From Lentibacter algarum (GTDB taxonomy: Bacteria; Pseudomonadota; Alphaproteobacteria; Rhodobacterales; Rhodobacteraceae), in NCBI RefSeq assembly GCF_018860975.1, contig NZ_JAHKQI010000005.1, forward strand, positions 1 to 64,000: DNA of 64,000 nt, read 5' to 3'. A program made the position numbers and the translations under genes. Positions 43,402-52,900 of this stretch are shown one piece after another. Under the pieces are notes generated by a model, which saw only the letters and a list, made by a program, of their open reading frames with translations, searched no databases and had not been told where the DNA came from. Each line of letters starts with the position of its first letter. The stretch's first letter is position 1.

Positions 43402-45885
43402 TTAGTCGAGCGAGCGTTCAATTTCTTCACGCTCAAAGATCTCGATAACATCACCAGCGCGAATGTCGTCGTAGTTCTCAAATGCCATACCGCATTCTTG
43501 ACCTGACTGAACCTCGGCGACCTCGTCTTTGAAGCGCTTGAGAGTTTTCAAAGTGCCTTCGTGAATGACCACGTTGTCACGCAGCAAACGAACACCAGCT
43601 GAACGACGCGCGACGCCTTCAGTAACCAGACAACCCGCGACTTTGCCGACGCCGGTAACTTTGAAGACTTCTCTGATTTCGGCGTAACCAATGAATTTCT
43701 CACGAATTTCTGCCGATAGCAGGCCACTTGCTGCAGCCTTAACGTCATCAACCAGGTCGTAGATCACACTGTAGTAGCGGATCTCGACGCCTTTTTGGTT
43801 GGCGGCGTTGCGTGCAGGTGCGTTGGCACGCACGTTGAAGCCAAACACAGGCGCGCCTGAGGCCTCGGCGAGGCCAACGTCGCTTTCCGTGATGGCGCCA
43901 ACGCTTGAGTGCAAAACACGCACGCGGACTTCGTCGTTGCCAATTTTGTCCATCGCCTGAACGATGGCTTCGGCACTACCTTGCACATCTGACTTCACGA
44001 GTATTGGCATTTCGGTGACGTTTTCGTCCTCCTTCGCCTTCGCCATAAGCTGCTCAAGTGATGTTGCAGCACCGGCGGCGGCGCGTTTCTCTTTCGCGGC
44101 TTTCTCACGGTACTCTGCAATTTCACGGGCTTGTGCGTCGGTATCAACCACGTTGAGAACATCGCCAGCCTCAGGCGTACCGTTAAGGCCGAGAACTTCG
44201 ACAGGAACCGATGGCCCTGCTTCTTTGATACGCTCGCCCTTGTCGTTGATCAAAGCACGGACTTTACCGAATTGCTCGCCGACAACAAAAATGTCGCCTT
44301 GGCGTAGCGTGCCGTTTTGAATGAGAACCGTGGCAACAGGGCCGCGACCTACATCCAATTGAGCCTCGATAACAGCGCCTTGGGCTGCGCGATCAGGGTT
44401 TGCCTTCAACTCCAGAATTTCGGCTTGGAGGGCAATAGCTTCAAGCAGCTCGTCAAGGCCTTGCTTGGTAATTGCAGACACTTCAACATCCTGAACATCA
44501 CCAGACATTTTCTCAACGATCACTTCATGTTGAAGCAGATCGGTGCGCACTTTGTCCGGGTTTGCATCGGGTTTGTCGCATTTGTTGATGGCTACGATCA
44601 TCGGAACTTCAGCCGCTTTGGCGTGGTTAATCGCTTCGATCGTTTGTGGCATCACGGCGTCATCAGCCGCGACCACGAGCACCACGATATCTGTCACCTG
44701 AGCACCGCGTGAGCGCATCGAGGTGAAAGCCGCGTGACCAGGAGTATCGAGGAATGACAGCAGTGCACCGCTTTCTGTTTTGACCTGATAGGCACCAATA
44801 TGCTGTGTAATACCGCCAGCTTCGCCCGAAACAACTTTCGCTTCGCGGATCGCATCTAGAAGTGACGTTTTGCCGTGGTCGACGTGGCCCATGATAGTGA
44901 TCACAGGCGGCCGTGGTGACAAGTCACCTTCGTCGTCTTCTACCTGAGCAATCACGTCTTCAACATCGGCATCAGACACACGCACAACTTTGTGGCCAAA
45001 TTCCTCGATTACCAACTCGGCGGTGTCAGCGTCGATGGTTTGGTTTTGAGTTACCATCATATCGTTTTGCATCAGCACTTTGACAACGTCTGCAACGCGT
45101 TCAGCCATACGATTGGCAAGTTCGCTAACAACAATCGCTTCTGGCAACTGCACATCGCGAACGATTTTTTCGCGTTCGACATTCTGGCCCATTGCCTTTT
45201 GACGGGCTCGTTCTTGTTGGCGCTTTATCGCTGCCATTGAGCGTTGACGCCCACCTTCACGGCCTGACAATGCTTGGTTGAGGGTCAGTTTACCGCTGCG
45301 GCGTCCAGCGTCATCGCCACGGCCTTTGTTTTGCTTACTGCGATCTTCGCGTTCCTTCTCAGGTTTGCGGCGGTCGGCAGGCTGTGGTTTGGCTGCACGG
45401 GGGCCTTCCTCTTGCGGAGCAGGGGCCGCTGCGGCGCGCTTTGTCGCCTCTTCAGCTTCACGCGCTTCGCGTTCTTTCTCTTCCGCTTTGGCGCGGGTGC
45501 GCTCTTCACGCTCTTTCTCTTCGCGCTCTTTCGCTTCCGCTTCTTGGCGGCGACGCGCGCGGTCTTCATCGCGTTGCTTCTCGTCGGCTTTTCGCTTTTC
45601 TTCCTCTTCGGCTTCGCGTGCTTTCGCAATTTGAAGGGCTTTCAAGCGGCGCTCCATCTCAGCATCTGTAATGCCACCCGGGCGGTTCGAAGATTTTGCT
45701 GAAGGTGCGGGTTTTGACCCGGCAGTTGCGGGAGAAGCAGCCGTAGGTTTAGGAACGACAACGCGCTTGCGTTTCGTTTCCACCACAACGTTTTTCGTGC
45801 GGCCATGGCTAAAGCTCTGCTTAACATTGCCCGGGCGCGGTCCACCGCTAACACCGAGAGTTTTTTTGCCGTCGCTATCGCTCAT
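43402..45885 (-). CDS. infB: Translation initiation factor IF-2
   Basis: 827 residues. A long Lys/Glu/Arg/Ala-rich N-terminal region (about 60-230, [18 protein letters not shown]-like coiled coil) precedes the conserved GTPase core with [20 protein letters not shown] (G1), the [12 protein letters not shown] switch, DTPGHAAF (G3) and NKCD (G4). The C-terminal domains bind fMet-tRNA. It ends the rimP-nusA-ylxR-infB operon, 8 bp after ylxR. rbfA, often next, is not found downstream here, where mutT is convergent instead. Confidence 0.98.
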   Translation of the reverse strand: MSDSDGKKTLGVSGGPRPGNVKQSFSHGRTKNVVVETKRKRVVVPKPTAASPATAGSKPAPSAKSSNRPGGITDAEMERRLKALQIAKAREAEEEEKRKADEKQRDEDRARRRQEAEAKEREEKEREERTRAKAEEKEREAREAEEATKRAAAAPAPQEEGPRAAKPQPADRRKPEKEREDRSKQNKGRGDDAGRRSGKLTLNQALSGREGGRQRSMAAIKRQQERARQKAMGQNVEREKIVRDVQLPEAIVVSELANRMAERVADVVKVLMQNDMMVTQNQTIDADTAELVIEEFGHKVVRVSDADVEDVIAQVEDDEGDLSPRPPVITIMGHVDHGKTSLLDAIREAKVVSGEAGGITQHIGAYQVKTESGALLSFLDTPGHAAFTSMRSRGAQVTDIVVLVVAADDAVMPQTIEAINHAKAAEVPMIVAINKCDKPDANPDKVRTDLLQHEVIVEKMSGDVQDVEVSAITKQGLDELLEAIALQAEILELKANPDRAAQGAVIEAQLDVGRGPVATVLIQNGTLRQGDIFVVGEQFGKVRALINDKGERIKEAGPSVPVEVLGLNGTPEAGDVLNVVDTDAQAREIAEYREKAAKEKRAAAGAATSLEQLMAKAKEDENVTEMPILVKSDVQGSAEAIVQAMDKIGNDEVRVRVLHSSVGAITESDVGLAEASGAPVFGFNVRANAPARNAANQKGVEIRYYSVIYDLVDDVKAAASGLLSAEIREKFIGYAEIREVFKVTGVGKVAGCLVTEGVARRSAGVRLLRDNVVIHEGTLKTLKRFKDEVAEVQSGQECGMAFENYDDIRAGDVIEIFEREEIERSLD

Positions 45886-45893
45886 CTAGTTAC

Positions 45894-46514
45894 TCATCCT
45901 TTCATGTGCTTTTCAGCACTTGGGGCTCGCAAGCCCTCTAGTCTTGTTGCTTCCTCTATAACACGTGCGGCCAAACCGCCAGCATCTAAGGCTGCATGAA
46001 CAGCGAAATCTCTTCCGAAAGCGCGCCCGAGTTCCTCTTTTGTGAGGCATTCAAAGCTTTTTCCGTCGCCCCATAGGCGAATTCGCGATTTTTCTCTTGT
46101 TGAACCGTCACTTGCTTGCAGCAAAACCACTGCGCGCTCGGCGTTGGCCCATTCTTTTACTTTGGTTGATCCGGTGATTGCATTGCCGGACTTACGCGCC
46201 AAGGCGAGCAGGCTAACGACACGATCACAAACGGCCTTTTCCACATAACTTGCCAAGTTATCAGGCACCTTCACAGGAATCTTGGCTGAGCGGGCAAATA
46301 GGCCCTTCTTGGCGGCCAGTTCTATTGCGCCACGATCCGACTTTACCCATATGCCGCGCCCTGGAAGCTTGCCCATAGCGTCAAACACCAATGTTTCGTC
46401 AGGCCCAACAACAAACCGCGTCAATTGAGATTTAGGGCAAAGTTCCGCCGTTGCAATACACTTGCGCATTGCTCCAGCAGAATTTTGCTCTTTCTCGACG
46501 AAATTTGTTGTCAT
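45894..46514 (-). CDS. ylxR: YlxR-type RNA-binding protein (DUF448) with L7Ae-like C-terminal part
   Basis: A 206-residue protein. The N-terminal YlxR domain has RKCIATAELCPKSQLTRFVV and GRGIWVKSDRGAIELAAKKG (GRGxY/W motif). The C-terminal half resembles an L7Ae/L30e fold (DRVVSLLALARKSGNAITGS), as in the alphaproteobacterial RNA-binding protein of the nusA-infB operon. Its role is not established. It lies 12 bp after nusA and 8 bp before infB. Confidence 0.9.
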   Translation of the reverse strand: MTTNFVEKEQNSAGAMRKCIATAELCPKSQLTRFVVGPDETLVFDAMGKLPGRGIWVKSDRGAIELAAKKGLFARSAKIPVKVPDNLASYVEKAVCDRVVSLLALARKSGNAITGSTKVKEWANAERAVVLLQASDGSTREKSRIRLWGDGKSFECLTKEELGRAFGRDFAVHAALDAGGLAARVIEEATRLEGLRAPSAEKHMKG

Positions 46515-46526
46515 AGTGGCTCCTAC

Positions 46527-48134
46527 TTAGCCTTCCAGCTCTTCGGTTTCGCCATCGTCTTCAGAAACTTCAAGATCAGCAGGATCAACCCAACCAAGCT
46601 GAATGCGCGCTGTCATCACAAGCTCTTGGGCTTGTTCAAGCGTGATACCAAAGGGCTCAAGAACGCCGTCATCTTTGATGCGTTCGCCGTCGTTGACTGT
46701 CCAACCACCGGCCAGCTCCCAGTCAGCGCATGTAGCAAAATCTTCCAGTGTTTTCACATCATCTTTTGCAAGAGCCTCAATCATTTGCGGTGTCAGATCA
46801 CCAAACATTACAAGGCTGTCTTCCACACCCAGCGCGCGGGCATTTTCAAGTGCGGCCTTGGCTGCGGCTTCAAGCACATCACGCGCACGGGCCTGCAGCT
46901 CTTCAGCAGTGCCTTCATCAACACCATCAATCACCAGAAGTTCGTCTCTTTCAACGTAGGCAACTTCCTCAAGTGTGGTGAAACCTTCTGACACCAGAAG
47001 CTGGGCAAAGAATTCATCGAGATCAAGTTTGGCCATGAACAGACCAGTGCGCTCTTCGAACTCTTTTTGACGGCGTTCTGATTCTTCGGCTTCTGTCATG
47101 ATCTCGATTTCGAGAGCAGTTAGTTGCGAAGCGAGGCGCACGTTTTGGCCGCGACGGCCGATGGCAAGGCTCAACTGTTCGTCAGGAACAACAACTTCGA
47201 TACGCTCGGCTTCTTCGTCAAACACAACTTTGGCAACTTCAGCCGGCTGCAGCGCGTTTACAAGGAACGTCGGCACGTCTTCATTCCAGGGGATGATGTC
47301 GATTTTTTCACCTTGGAGCTCGTTGACAACAGCTTGAACTCGGCTGCCGCGCATACCGACGCAAGCGCCGACAGGGTCAATGCTGCCGTCATAAGAAATC
47401 ACGGCGATTTTGGCGCGTGAACCCGGGTCACGAGCAACAGCTTTGATCTCGATGATGCCTTCGTAGATTTCTGGCACTTCCATTTTGAACAGCTCGGCCA
47501 TGAACTCGGGCGAGGTGCGCGACAGGAAGATTTGCGGCCCGCGTTGCTCGCGGCGCACATCTTTGATGTAGCAGCGGATGCGGTCATTCGGGCGATAGCT
47601 CTCGCGGCCGATCTTTTCGTTGCGACGCAGGATGCCTTCACCGCTGCCCACATCCACGATAACGTTGCCGTATTCTTCGCGTTTGACAATGCCGTTGATG
47701 ATCGTGCCGGCGCGGTCTTTGAACTGCTCGAACTGGCGGTCACGTTCGGCTTCGCGAACCTTCTGCAAAATCACTTGCTTGGCTGACTGCGCGGCAATAC
47801 GGCCCATCTCAACCGGTGGCACTTCTTCGATGAACTGCTGGCCGACTTCGGGGTTTTCCATGTATTGCTTGGCTTGCTCAACGGTGAACTCGGCTTGGTA
47901 GTTTTCAAGCTCTTCATCCGTTACAACCGTGCGCACACGGGTAAATGTGGCGCGGCCTGTCTTGCGGTCAATCGCCACTCGAATATCCATCTCAGCGCCG
48001 TAACGGCTCTTGGCGGCGCGTGCGAGACTTTCTTCCATCGCTTCAATGACAAGCCCGGGCTCGATCATTTTCTCGCGAGCAACGGCCTCGGCTGTTTGCA
48101 AAAGTTCAAGCTGGTTGGCTGATGTAATTGCCAT
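46527..48134 (-). CDS. nusA: Transcription termination/antitermination factor NusA
   Basis: 535 residues: NusA N-terminal domain, S1 domain (GTIINGIVKREEYGNVIVDV), two KH domains (KIAVISYDGSIDPVGACVGM and LAIGRRGQNVRLASQL), and C-terminal helix-hairpin-helix repeats (LLVIDGVDEGTAEELQARAR). It binds RNA polymerase and nascent RNA and modulates pausing, termination and antitermination. It is 3 bp after rimP. It may regulate its own operon through the terminator hairpin located before rimP. Confidence 0.98.
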   Translation of the reverse strand: MAITSANQLELLQTAEAVAREKMIEPGLVIEAMEESLARAAKSRYGAEMDIRVAIDRKTGRATFTRVRTVVTDEELENYQAEFTVEQAKQYMENPEVGQQFIEEVPPVEMGRIAAQSAKQVILQKVREAERDRQFEQFKDRAGTIINGIVKREEYGNVIVDVGSGEGILRRNEKIGRESYRPNDRIRCYIKDVRREQRGPQIFLSRTSPEFMAELFKMEVPEIYEGIIEIKAVARDPGSRAKIAVISYDGSIDPVGACVGMRGSRVQAVVNELQGEKIDIIPWNEDVPTFLVNALQPAEVAKVVFDEEAERIEVVVPDEQLSLAIGRRGQNVRLASQLTALEIEIMTEAEESERRQKEFEERTGLFMAKLDLDEFFAQLLVSEGFTTLEEVAYVERDELLVIDGVDEGTAEELQARARDVLEAAAKAALENARALGVEDSLVMFGDLTPQMIEALAKDDVKTLEDFATCADWELAGGWTVNDGERIKDDGVLEPFGITLEQAQELVMTARIQLGWVDPADLEVSEDDGETEELEG

Positions 48135-48137
48135 GTC

Positions 48138-48710
48138 TTAGTCCTCCTCAGAACCAGATGATTGTTCGATATCTACTTGTCCGCCGTCGGCATAACTACC
48201 AGCGGCTTTTCTTTGACGGAGCATCTCTTTGATCAGCTCGTCGGTCAGGATCAGTTTGGCTTCAGCAAGCCAGTCAAATTTGAGACCAATGGTGCCTTGG
48301 TCGATGGTGAGCAGCACTTCGTCTCCGTCAACACCTGCAAGCGTTCCGCGAAAGCGTTTTTGGCCGTCGATCATCTCGCTGGTTTCGATCTTGGCTTCGA
48401 AAGTATCGAAAGTTTCAAAATCCTTCAGGCGCGTCAGGGGGCGGTCGATGCCGGGGCTGGACACTTCAAGGTGATAGGCTTCGATGATCGGGTCTTCCAC
48501 ATCAAGCACCGCGCTCACCGCATTTGAAATGGCGCCGCAATCATCGACCTCGATGCCGCCTTCAGGACGCTCGGCCATAATTTGAAGTGTAGGCGTTTCT
48601 CCGCTTTGCAAGCGCAAGCGAACGAGCTCGAAGCCGAGATCTTCAACAATCGGTGCAACAATATCTGCCATGCGGCGATCGAGTGCAGTTTTGGCGATCA
48701 AGTTTGTCAT
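48138..48710 (-). CDS. rimP: Ribosome maturation factor RimP
   Basis: 190 residues from ATG 48710 (195 if the GTG at 48725 is used). RimP marks are [40 protein letters not shown] and [20 protein letters not shown]. It assists 30S subunit assembly. ATG 48710 gives the N-terminus MTNLIAKT typical of relatives; the GTG at 48725 would start 3 bases after the T-run of a terminator. It is the first gene of the nusA-infB operon. Confidence 0.95.
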   Translation of the reverse strand: MTNLIAKTALDRRMADIVAPIVEDLGFELVRLRLQSGETPTLQIMAERPEGGIEVDDCGAISNAVSAVLDVEDPIIEAYHLEVSSPGIDRPLTRLKDFETFDTFEAKIETSEMIDGQKRFRGTLAGVDGDEVLLTIDQGTIGLKFDWLAEAKLILTDELIKEMLRQRKAAGSYADGGQVDIEQSSGSEED

Positions 48711-48727
48711 ATTCTCATTGCTCACAC

Positions 48728-48751
48728 AAAAAAGCGGGCCCGCGGCCCGCT
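48728..48751 (-). terminator. Rho-independent terminator (or attenuator) immediately before rimP
   Basis: On the minus strand AGCGGGCC-GCG-GGCCCGCT forms an 8-bp perfect GC-rich stem (48751-48733) followed by TTTTTT (48733-48728). It stops transcripts from the upstream pip gene. It also sits inside the leader of the rimP-nusA-ylxR-infB operon, since no promoter can fit between it and rimP. Confidence 0.8.
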
Positions 48752-48799
48752 ACAAGTTTCGGTGGTGAGTTAGTTGCCCAACCCGCCGCTGTTACAGGG

Positions 48800-48828
48800 T
48801 CTATACGCAGAGTCGTTTCCGAGTGCAA
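48800..48828 (-). promoter_or_regulatory. Candidate promoter of the rimP-nusA-ylxR-infB operon
   Basis: On the minus strand TTGCAC (48828-48823) and TATAGA (48805-48800) are separated by 17 bp, in the gap between the pip stop (48843) and the terminator hairpin. The -10 matches four and the -35 three of six consensus bases. Confidence 0.45.
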
Positions 48829-48842
48829 GCACCTATTCAGAG

Positions 48843-49811
48843 CTAAGCCATCAACTCATCCATGACTCGCACGAGCTCTGAGCTGATCTTCGGCTCGGAA
48901 AGCGCATGGCCTGACATCGGGATCATTCTCAATGCGCCAAGGCTCCAGCGGTTAGACAACTCATTAGCGGAGGTTGGAGGGCAAATCATGTCAAGCCGCC
49001 CCTGAACGATTGCGCCGGGGATGTCTTTGATCGCCGCCACTTCGTCCAGGATAAAGGAGTCATTGTCGAGAAAGAGTTTGTTTTGGAAATAGTGGTTTTC
49101 AAGCCGCGCAAAAGCATGACTGAACGGGCCATCGGGCGTATGTAGTCTGCCTGTCGAACTGGCAGAAGCGAGCGCGTTCTCCCACGCCGTCCAGATCTTG
49201 GCGCAATGTGAAGCAGTGGCCTTGTCGTTCCCGAAGAGCCGTTTGTGGTAGGCGGCAATCATATCGTCGCGTTCGTCAGGCGGAATCGGTTTCACAAACC
49301 CTGCCCACGCTTCAGGCCAAAAGGCGCCCGCGCCACCGCCATAGAACCAGTCAAGTTCGCTCTGACGCCCCAAAAAGACACCGCGCAGTGTAATAAACTC
49401 GGCACGACTCGGGTGTGTAATTGCGTAGACAAGCGAAAGCGTTGCGCCCCACGATCCGCCGAACACCATCCAACGGCTGATGCCAAGCTCTTTTCGTATG
49501 GTCTCGATGTCGCCAACGAGATGCCAAGTTGTGTTGTCATCAACCGAAGCAAAGGGCTTAGAACGTCCGCAACCGCGTTGGTCAAACAAAATAATCCGGT
49601 AATGCTCGGGGTTGAAGAACCGCCGCATCGTAGGGCTGGCACCACCCCCCGGGCCACCGTGCAAAACCACAACAGGCTGTCCATTCGGGTTGCCTGATTG
49701 CTCGACATAAAGCGAATGTCCTTCACCTGCGTCAATCATACGCTTATCAAAGGGCTCGATTGAGGGGTAAAGTCTCGGCGAGGCAGGGGTTTTATCTTGA
49801 GATTCGTGCAT
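48843..49811 (-). CDS. pip: Proline iminopeptidase
   Basis: A 322-residue alpha/beta-hydrolase (peptidase S33) that removes N-terminal proline. [20 protein letters not shown] (oxyanion HGGPG), [13 protein letters not shown], and the nucleophile elbow [15 protein letters not shown] are diagnostic. The acid is Asp in [11 protein letters not shown] and the base His in MSGHALSEP. The ATG at 49811 is chosen; the frame extends upstream to 49934 but with sequence antisense to the ubiG start region. The gene is divergent from ubiG across 44 bp. Confidence 0.93.
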   Translation of the reverse strand: MHESQDKTPASPRLYPSIEPFDKRMIDAGEGHSLYVEQSGNPNGQPVVVLHGGPGGGASPTMRRFFNPEHYRIILFDQRGCGRSKPFASVDDNTTWHLVGDIETIRKELGISRWMVFGGSWGATLSLVYAITHPSRAEFITLRGVFLGRQSELDWFYGGGAGAFWPEAWAGFVKPIPPDERDDMIAAYHKRLFGNDKATASHCAKIWTAWENALASASSTGRLHTPDGPFSHAFARLENHYFQNKLFLDNDSFILDEVAAIKDIPGAIVQGRLDMICPPTSANELSNRWSLGALRMIPMSGHALSEPKISSELVRVMDELMA

Positions 49812-49855
49812 ATCGTAACTTCCCCCAAGCTGGGCGTAATTCCAAGGGCAACATC

Positions 49856-50599
49856 GTGCAACAGAAGACAAACACAGTTGATCCGGCCGAACTTGCCAAA
49901 TTTGAAGCGATGGCTGCCGAGTGGTGGGATCCAAACGGAAAGTTCCGACCGCTGCACCTGATGAATGCCTGCAGGCTGGACTACATTACGAAACAAATCG
50001 CTGCTGAATTCAATCGTAATCTCGCGGATTCGCTGCCGCTAAAGGGCTTGCGCATTCTTGATATCGGGTGCGGTGGTGGCTTGCTCAGTGAGCCGCTCAC
50101 CCGGCTTGGCGCGACCATTGTTGGCGCTGATGCCACCGAAGTAAACATCCGTGTCGCCAAGTTGCACGCCGAAGGGCAGGACTTGAACATCGACTATCGT
50201 GCAACAACCGCGGAGGCGTTAGCCGAACAAGGTGAGCTGTTTGACGTTGTGGTAAACATGGAAGTTGTCGAACATGTTGCTGATCCGCAAGGCTACCTGA
50301 ACGAAGTTTCACGGCTTCTAAGCCGGGGTGGACTGCATATTTGCTCGACGATCAACCGTAACGCCAAGAGCTTTGCAATGGCGATCGTTGGCGCTGAATA
50401 TGTAATGCGTTGGCTGCCAAAGGGCACTCACGACTGGAACAAGTTCATCACGCCGGACGAGCTATGTGAGCAGCTGAAAAACGCTGGAACGACTCCGATT
50501 GATCGGAAAGGCTTTGTTTTCAATCCGATCAGCTGGGCATGGCGAATTTCCGACCACGACCTCAGCGTTAACTACGTGACCGCCAGTAAAAAATCCTAG
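49856..50599 (+). CDS. ubiG: Ubiquinone biosynthesis O-methyltransferase UbiG
   Basis: A 247-residue class-I SAM methyltransferase carrying out both O-methylations of ubiquinone synthesis. The family hallmark [20 protein letters not shown] is near the N-terminus, motif I is [20 protein letters not shown], and [19 protein letters not shown] is near the C-terminus. The start is a GTG at 49856 with AAGGG about 10 bases upstream; no closer ATG exists. The stop overlaps the convergent marR gene by 4 bp. Confidence 0.95.
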   Translation: MQQKTNTVDPAELAKFEAMAAEWWDPNGKFRPLHLMNACRLDYITKQIAAEFNRNLADSLPLKGLRILDIGCGGGLLSEPLTRLGATIVGADATEVNIRVAKLHAEGQDLNIDYRATTAEALAEQGELFDVVVNMEVVEHVADPQGYLNEVSRLLSRGGLHICSTINRNAKSFAMAIVGAEYVMRWLPKGTHDWNKFITPDELCEQLKNAGTTPIDRKGFVFNPISWAWRISDHDLSVNYVTASKKS

Positions 50600-51036
50600 T
50601 TTCTTTCCAGCGCCGCGCGCAGTTCCCGTAAAACAGGCAGCGCCGCACGAACGCTCTCTGATCCAAGTTCTTGCACCAATCCTGCAATCACCGGACTGAT
50701 CGCCGAAAGGGCCGTATTGCGCGCACGAATTCCTGCGGGGCTGATCGCGACAAACTTGCGGCGAGCATCATCCCAGTCAGGGCGCACATGCACATAACCC
50801 GCCCATTCCAACTTCGAAATCGTGTTGGTCATGGCGCCGCGTGTAACATGAAAAGTGCTGGCGAGCTGCGCTGGAGATTTTTCACTGTTGGCGTGCTCCA
50901 AGTGTGTGAGAACCGAAAAATGCGAGATCTCCATCCCGTTGGGCAATACTTTAGAAAGACGGTTGCGAAGTAGCTGATCGGCCGACAAAATTTCACTAAC
51001 CAGCGCAATCGCCAAGGCGTTTTGTTTGTCACTCAT
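50596..51036 (-). CDS. MarR-family transcriptional regulator
   Basis: A 146-residue winged-helix regulator: LNRxx-like helix [20 protein letters not shown], recognition part [20 protein letters not shown] and wing [20 protein letters not shown]. It overlaps the upstream nit gene by 4 bp and ends the comF-grxC-nit-marR operon. Its ligand and targets are unknown; control of redox or aromatic-compound genes is common in the family. Confidence 0.92.
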   Translation of the reverse strand: MSDKQNALAIALVSEILSADQLLRNRLSKVLPNGMEISHFSVLTHLEHANSEKSPAQLASTFHVTRGAMTNTISKLEWAGYVHVRPDWDDARRKFVAISPAGIRARNTALSAISPVIAGLVQELGSESVRAALPVLRELRAALERN

Positions 51037-51866
51037 AACTTAATCTCAAAGGCACGGTCTTGAACGAGAGAGCCAACGCGGCGGCGTGCTTTTTCGACTT
51101 GGCTGATATCCAGTTCAAAGTAGCTGACGCCGACGTCAGTGCCCCCATCTACAAGCACTTCTCCCCAAGGGGAAACGGCGAGCGAATGACCATAGGTGCG
51201 CCGTTCACGTCCGTTTTTTACGTAGTGAACACCTGTTTGAGCAGGTGCAATCACGTAAGCTCCATTTTCGATGGCTCGAGCGCGCAGCAAAGCCTCCCAA
51301 TGTGCTTTGCCTGTCGTTTCGGCGAAGGCTGCTGGCACAGTGAGTATCTGGGCACCGCTTTGCGCAAGTGTTCTGTAAAGATGTGGATATCGCACGTCAT
51401 AACAAACCGTCATGCCGATTTTGCCAAAGGTGGTATCGGCCAATACAGCTTTGTTTCCAGCGCGATAGGTGTCTGACTCGCGGTAGCTTTCAGTTTTGGA
51501 AATATCTACATCGAACATGTGAATTTTGTCATACTTCGCCACGATCAAGCCGTCAGGAGAGATTAGAAACGAACGGTTGGCAAGGCGTTCGGTGTTGTCC
51601 TCACTGTGCAACCCAAGAGAACCGATCAGCAGCCAAATTTCCCTTTGTTTCGCCACCTGTCGCATTTGAGCGAGGAAAGGATCATTTGCTTCAGTGGTCA
51701 GAACTTCGAACTGCATAGAGCGCGAAGGAGCGATGCAATTTGAAACTTCGGGGGTCAAGATAAACTCGGCACCTGCATCTGCGGCTTGGGCAACGAGCCG
51801 CAGCGCTTCAGAAAGATTTTTCTGAGGGTCTTCACCAGAGCAAAGCTGAACAAGTGCGGTCTTCAC
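51033..51866 (-). CDS. Carbon-nitrogen hydrolase, Nit1/Nit2-like amidase
   Basis: A 277-residue nitrilase-superfamily amidase. The triad is Glu in FILTPEVSNCIAPSR, Lys in AKYDKIHMFDVDI and Cys in IGMTVCYDVRYPHLYRTLAQ. The sequence resembles Nit1/Nit2 (deaminated glutathione amidase, omega-amidase), which fits its position 2 bp after the glutaredoxin gene. It is clearly different from the true nitrilase at 1.3 kb (Cys-Tyr-Asp versus Cys-Trp-Glu). The start is GTG 51866. Confidence 0.9.
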   Translation of the reverse strand: MKTALVQLCSGEDPQKNLSEALRLVAQAADAGAEFILTPEVSNCIAPSRSMQFEVLTTEANDPFLAQMRQVAKQREIWLLIGSLGLHSEDNTERLANRSFLISPDGLIVAKYDKIHMFDVDISKTESYRESDTYRAGNKAVLADTTFGKIGMTVCYDVRYPHLYRTLAQSGAQILTVPAAFAETTGKAHWEALLRARAIENGAYVIAPAQTGVHYVKNGRERRTYGHSLAVSPWGEVLVDGGTDVGVSYFELDISQVEKARRRVGSLVQDRAFEIKL

Positions 51867-51868
51867 GA

Positions 51869-52126
51869 TTAAAGCCCTAAGATAGCATCGAGTTTGCCGG
51901 CACTTTCAAGTGCGTAAAGATCGTCACAACCACCAATGAGGATATTGTCGACAAAAATCTGGGGCACAGTGCGCGCCCCATCGGCACGTTTGATCATTTC
52001 GGGCTTAATTTTTGGGTCAGTCAAAACATCGTATTCGACGAAGTTGACCGACTTGCTATTCAGCAATCGTTTGGCCGAATGGCAAAAGCCGCAAAGTGGT
52101 GAGGTGTAAATTTCAACTTGTTTCAT
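51869..52126 (-). CDS. grxC: Glutaredoxin 3
   Basis: An 85-residue glutaredoxin with the active site SPLCGFCHSAKRLL (CGFC rather than the textbook CPYC), TVPQIFVDNILIGGCDDL (the cis-Pro and GG-C-D glutathione-binding motif) and full family length. It reduces disulfides with glutathione. It lies between comF (31 bp upstream) and nit (2 bp downstream), a conserved Rhodobacteraceae order. Confidence 0.95.
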   Translation of the reverse strand: MKQVEIYTSPLCGFCHSAKRLLNSKSVNFVEYDVLTDPKIKPEMIKRADGARTVPQIFVDNILIGGCDDLYALESAGKLDAILGL

Positions 52127-52157
52127 GGCGTCCTCGTTTCATACCGTTACATATGAA

Positions 52158-52889
52158 CTAGCCACTCTTAACCGCGCGCGCCACAAAAACCGCAGAAATA
52201 CTGCCAACACTATGTTCTTTGAGTGCTTCGGCGGCGGCAGAAAGTGTTGCGCCAGTGGTCATAACGTCATCAATAAGCACAATGTTGCGGTGTTCAAGTA
52301 TTTGAGCTTTCGCCTGATTCACTTGTATGGCTCCTTTCAAGCAAGCTTGCCTTTCCTCGTAATCAAGTTTCGCAAGGCTTGGTGTGCGCCGAACGCGCTT
52401 CAACGCATCGGGCATGTTTTGGTATCTACCAGTGTCAGCAAGCGCTTTGGAAAGGAGCGCTGACTGGTTGTATTTGCGCCGTAATAGTCGTGTCCAATGA
52501 AGCGGAACAGGAACAAGCAAAGGGTTTTGCGGCAAGATAGGTTGCAAGGCGGCAAAAAGCCAACCACCGGCAGCAGTCGCGATCTCTGATCTATCGCCAT
52601 ACTTAAGATCCCAGATCAACTTTCTGGTGTTGTCTTGGTAGAGCAAGCAAGCTCGGGCTGCTGTCCATGGTCGAGGTGACGCAAGGCAATCATCACATGT
52701 TTCGGTATGCGCCGACTTTCCTGGAAGCGGCGCACCACAATAATTGCAAACGAGCCCGGCGATGAATGGCGAGTTTAGCCAACATTTGCTGCAGAGCCCT
52801 GACTGGCTTTCGATCGAAACACCGCAGTTCAAGCAACTCGACGGGTAGAGCGTTTGAACAATTGTTTGTAACCCTGATCGCCAACCCAT
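52158..52889 (-). CDS. comF: ComF-family phosphoribosyltransferase-like protein
   Basis: 243 residues. An N-terminal double zinc finger (CLNCGVSIESQSGLCSKCW, CNYCGAPLPG, CDDC) precedes a PRTase domain with LIWDLKYGDRSEIA, VPVPLHWTRLLRRKYNQSAL and the PRPP loop IVLIDDVMTTGATLSAAAEA. ComF is linked to DNA uptake in naturally competent bacteria. The ATG at 52889 is used (the frame also has TTG at 52895). Only 11 bp separate it from the divergent methyltransferase start at 52901. Confidence 0.93.
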   Translation of the reverse strand: MGWRSGLQTIVQTLYPSSCLNCGVSIESQSGLCSKCWLNSPFIAGLVCNYCGAPLPGKSAHTETCDDCLASPRPWTAARACLLYQDNTRKLIWDLKYGDRSEIATAAGGWLFAALQPILPQNPLLVPVPLHWTRLLRRKYNQSALLSKALADTGRYQNMPDALKRVRRTPSLAKLDYEERQACLKGAIQVNQAKAQILEHRNIVLIDDVMTTGATLSAAAEALKEHSVGSISAVFVARAVKSG

Positions 52890-52900
52890 ATTCAAAGCCC

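Noticed and set aside
45274-45702. Phe/Leu-rich frame opposite the infB N-terminal region
   Set aside because: The apparent hydrophobic protein is the complement of the Lys/Glu-rich coiled coil of IF-2.
48726-48842. Possible initiator tRNA before rimP, as metY in E. coli
   Set aside because: No cloverleaf or CCA end can be drawn; the structure present is a terminator hairpin.
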